Origin: an uncultured Eubacteriales bacterium
Lineage (GTDB): Bacteria > Bacillota_A > Clostridia > Saccharofermentanales > Saccharofermentanaceae
DNA length: 8,449 bases
NCBI GenBank assembly: GCA_900313405.1
Contig: OMQY01000220.1
Coordinates: 1 to 8,449, forward strand
Reading direction: 5' to 3'
Below the pieces are notes generated by a model. That model saw only the letters and a list, made by a program, of their open reading frames with translations, did not search any database and had not been told where the DNA came from. Below, piece by piece: positions 6,942 through 8,449 of this stretch; positions within the stretch are counted from its first letter, which is position 1, and every line of letters begins with the position of its first letter. A program made the position numbers and the translations under genes.

Positions 6942-8449
6942 ATGGCAACAGCATCCGAAGATTATGTAAAAGCCAGGAAACTTGGAAATAAAGAATATCA
7001 GAAAGCCCTAAGTGAAGGACACTATCCTTACCTTCCGGCTCTCGACTATATGCTCCCGACGAGGACCACTCTCAAGGAAGAGAAGATCGGCACACGGGAG
7101 ATCCCTCTGTATCTTGTTGTCGGAACCGTTACAAAGGGCCGCCAGGAGTCTTTCGCCAGGAACTTCATGCCGCTCCTTCCGCCGGATACCGAATTCGGGA
7201 TGAAATGGGTCAATCTGATGGAGTATCAGACTTCACAGGGAATCAATGATGCTATCGTAGTAACCGAGTTCATGGGTAAATTCTACGTATCCGAAGGCAA
7301 CAAACGTGTATCTGTCATGAAGTTTCTCGAACAGCCGACGATACTTGCCAACGTCACCCGTGTGCTCCCTCCTGTTCCGGAGGACAAGGACGACAAGGAA
7401 GTCAACATCTACTACGAATTCCTTAAGTTCTACAAGTGCACTTCCAACTACGATATAACCTTCACCGAAGAGGGTTGTTACGACAGACTTGCCGAGGCTA
7501 TCGGCAAGACATATGATGAACCTTGGGATGAGGACACATTGCTTGATCTGAAGTCGGCATTTTTTAATTTTACCAAGGCCTATCTCTCAGCCGGCGGATC
7601 TGCCTATTCGATCACTGTCGGCGACGCGTTCCTCGTATATATCGACATGTATAAGTACGAGAGTCTTATCAACACTCCGGCCGAAGAGATCAAAAAGAAT
7701 ATCAACCAGATCTGGCGTGAGATCAGGATAAGAGCGAACGGTAATCAGATCACATTCTCGGAGGAGCCTCAGCTTCAGAAGAAGAATGCTATCCCGATCA
7801 TAGACTCGATCATCAAGAAGCCGACATACAGCGAACAGCATCCTCTTAAGATACTCTTCCTCTATGACGGCGATGCCACAAGATCACGTTGGATCAACGG
7901 ACACGAGAAGGGGCGTCTCGAGCTCGAAGCTCTGTTCCCGGGCGTTGTTAAGACACTGGCCTGCGACTGTAAGGATACAGAGGAAGAATTTGCCGATTCC
8001 GTTGAAGCGGCAGCAGCTGACGGAGCCGACATGATCATTACCACATCTCCTGTTCAGATGGAGTTCGCCCTGAGAGCCGCAGTCAAATATCCGAACATCA
8101 AGTTTCTCAACTGTTCGGTACATCTGTCACACGATGCGGTAAGGACTTATTACGGAAGGATGTACGAGGCAAAGTTCCTTCTCGGCATCATCGCTGCGAG
8201 CATGTCGGAGGATCACCGCATAGGTTATGTATCGACATATCCGATCTGCGGTAATATTGCCAATATCAACGCTTTCGCCATAGGAGCTTCAATGGTGGAT
8301 CCGAAGGCCAAGATATATCTTACATGGTCATGCCTTAAGGAAGGATACTGGAGAGAATTCATCCGCGAGAATGATCTTAAGCTCGTCTCGGGCCCGGACC
8401 TTATCAAGCCCACAAAGGCTGATAATGAATACGGCCTTGACTCTGTCGG
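6942..8449 (+). CDS. Cytoplasmic BMP/PnrA-family binding protein with a ParB-like N-terminal segment (partial, C-terminus off the right edge)
   Basis: The frame is open from ATG at 6942 to the window edge, giving 502 codons. The N-terminus is charged and polar (ATASEDYVKARKLGNKEYQ), with no signal peptide, lipobox or membrane segment. Residues about 50-140 contain FYVSEGNKRVSVMKFL (114-129), resembling the G-x-(H/K)-R motif of ParB/sulfiredoxin-fold domains. Residues about 140-295 are of unknown fold. From about 303 the protein matches the BMP family (PnrA/TmpC-like): KILFLYDGDATRSRW, GADMIITTSP (361-370), then AKFLLGIIAASMS with RIGYVSTYPICGNIANINAF (410-445) and GASMVDPKAKIYLTWS. Classical BMP proteins are exported lipoproteins that deliver purine nucleosides to ABC transporters; without an export signal this one more likely acts inside the cell as a nucleoside or related-ligand sensor. 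Similar fusions are, to my recollection, annotated in other Clostridia as BMP-family substrate-binding proteins. The ATG is chosen for its AAAGGG site eight nt upstream; an in-frame stop at 6927 limits any extension. Confidence 0.85.
   Translation, partial: MATASEDYVKARKLGNKEYQKALSEGHYPYLPALDYMLPTRTTLKEEKIGTREIPLYLVVGTVTKGRQESFARNFMPLLPPDTEFGMKWVNLMEYQTSQGINDAIVVTEFMGKFYVSEGNKRVSVMKFLEQPTILANVTRVLPPVPEDKDDKEVNIYYEFLKFYKCTSNYDITFTEEGCYDRLAEAIGKTYDEPWDEDTLLDLKSAFFNFTKAYLSAGGSAYSITVGDAFLVYIDMYKYESLINTPAEEIKKNINQIWREIRIRANGNQITFSEEPQLQKKNAIPIIDSIIKKPTYSEQHPLKILFLYDGDATRSRWINGHEKGRLELEALFPGVVKTLACDCKDTEEEFADSVEAAAADGADMIITTSPVQMEFALRAAVKYPNIKFLNCSVHLSHDAVRTYYGRMYEAKFLLGIIAASMSEDHRIGYVSTYPICGNIANINAFAIGASMVDPKAKIYLTWSCLKEGYWREFIRENDLKLVSGPDLIKPTKADNEYGLDSV

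Noticed and set aside
7587..8413. Several short minus-strand open frames opposite the BMP-family gene
   Set aside because: They overlap one another and the plus-strand coding frame, which has clear BMP motifs, and none has a supported start.
1..8449. tRNA or rRNA genes, CRISPR arrays, transposons, prophage or defence genes
   Set aside because: No cloverleaf-like, ribosomal or regularly spaced repeat sequence, and no transposase, integrase, nuclease or phage-type protein, was recognised on either strand.

Overview
The window reads as chromosomal DNA from a Gram-positive anaerobe of the class Clostridia, probably Lachnospiraceae or a relative from gut or rumen. This is inferred from the gene families (DNA-binding-free LacI-fold sensor domains fused to GGDEF/EAL, a cytoplasmic BMP-family protein, a tandem-ACT protein), strong GGAGG-type ribosome binding sites, TATAAT promoters, frequent ATA and AGG codons and a GC content that looks a little under 50% by eye. 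Genus cannot be fixed from the sequence alone.

Layout, left to right. Positions 1-2367 (minus) hold the first 789 codons of a large sensor protein that runs off the left edge: LacI-type ligand-binding fold, a middle region, a degenerate GGDEF domain and the start of an EAL phosphodiesterase domain. Immediately upstream of it and in the same reading frame, 2371-4263 (minus), is a paralogue with the same N-terminal architecture but an intact GGDEF domain. The two are almost certainly one operon, driven by a promoter near 4296-4324, and pair a predicted c-di-GMP synthase with a predicted c-di-GMP hydrolase. Divergent from them is a small two-ACT-domain protein (4422-4826, plus). Its stop codon abuts the stop codon of a convergent 652-residue multipass membrane protein (4827-6785, minus) that resembles GT-C type glycosyltransferases. 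A 156-bp divergent intergenic region, with a perfect 8-bp inverted repeat over the -10 element of the membrane-protein promoter, separates it from a plus-strand gene (6942 to the right edge) whose product joins a ParB-like N-terminal segment to a BMP/PnrA-type binding domain without a signal peptide.

How they work together: the two sensor genes plausibly form a ligand-controlled c-di-GMP switch. The other three genes have separate promoters and no evident shared pathway with it. There is no tRNA, rRNA, CRISPR array, transposon or phage gene in view, and every intergenic gap is under 160 bp. The most interesting points are the in-frame amber-separated sensor pair with opposite predicted c-di-GMP activities, the cytoplasmic ParB-like/BMP fusion, and the palindrome over the membrane-gene promoter.
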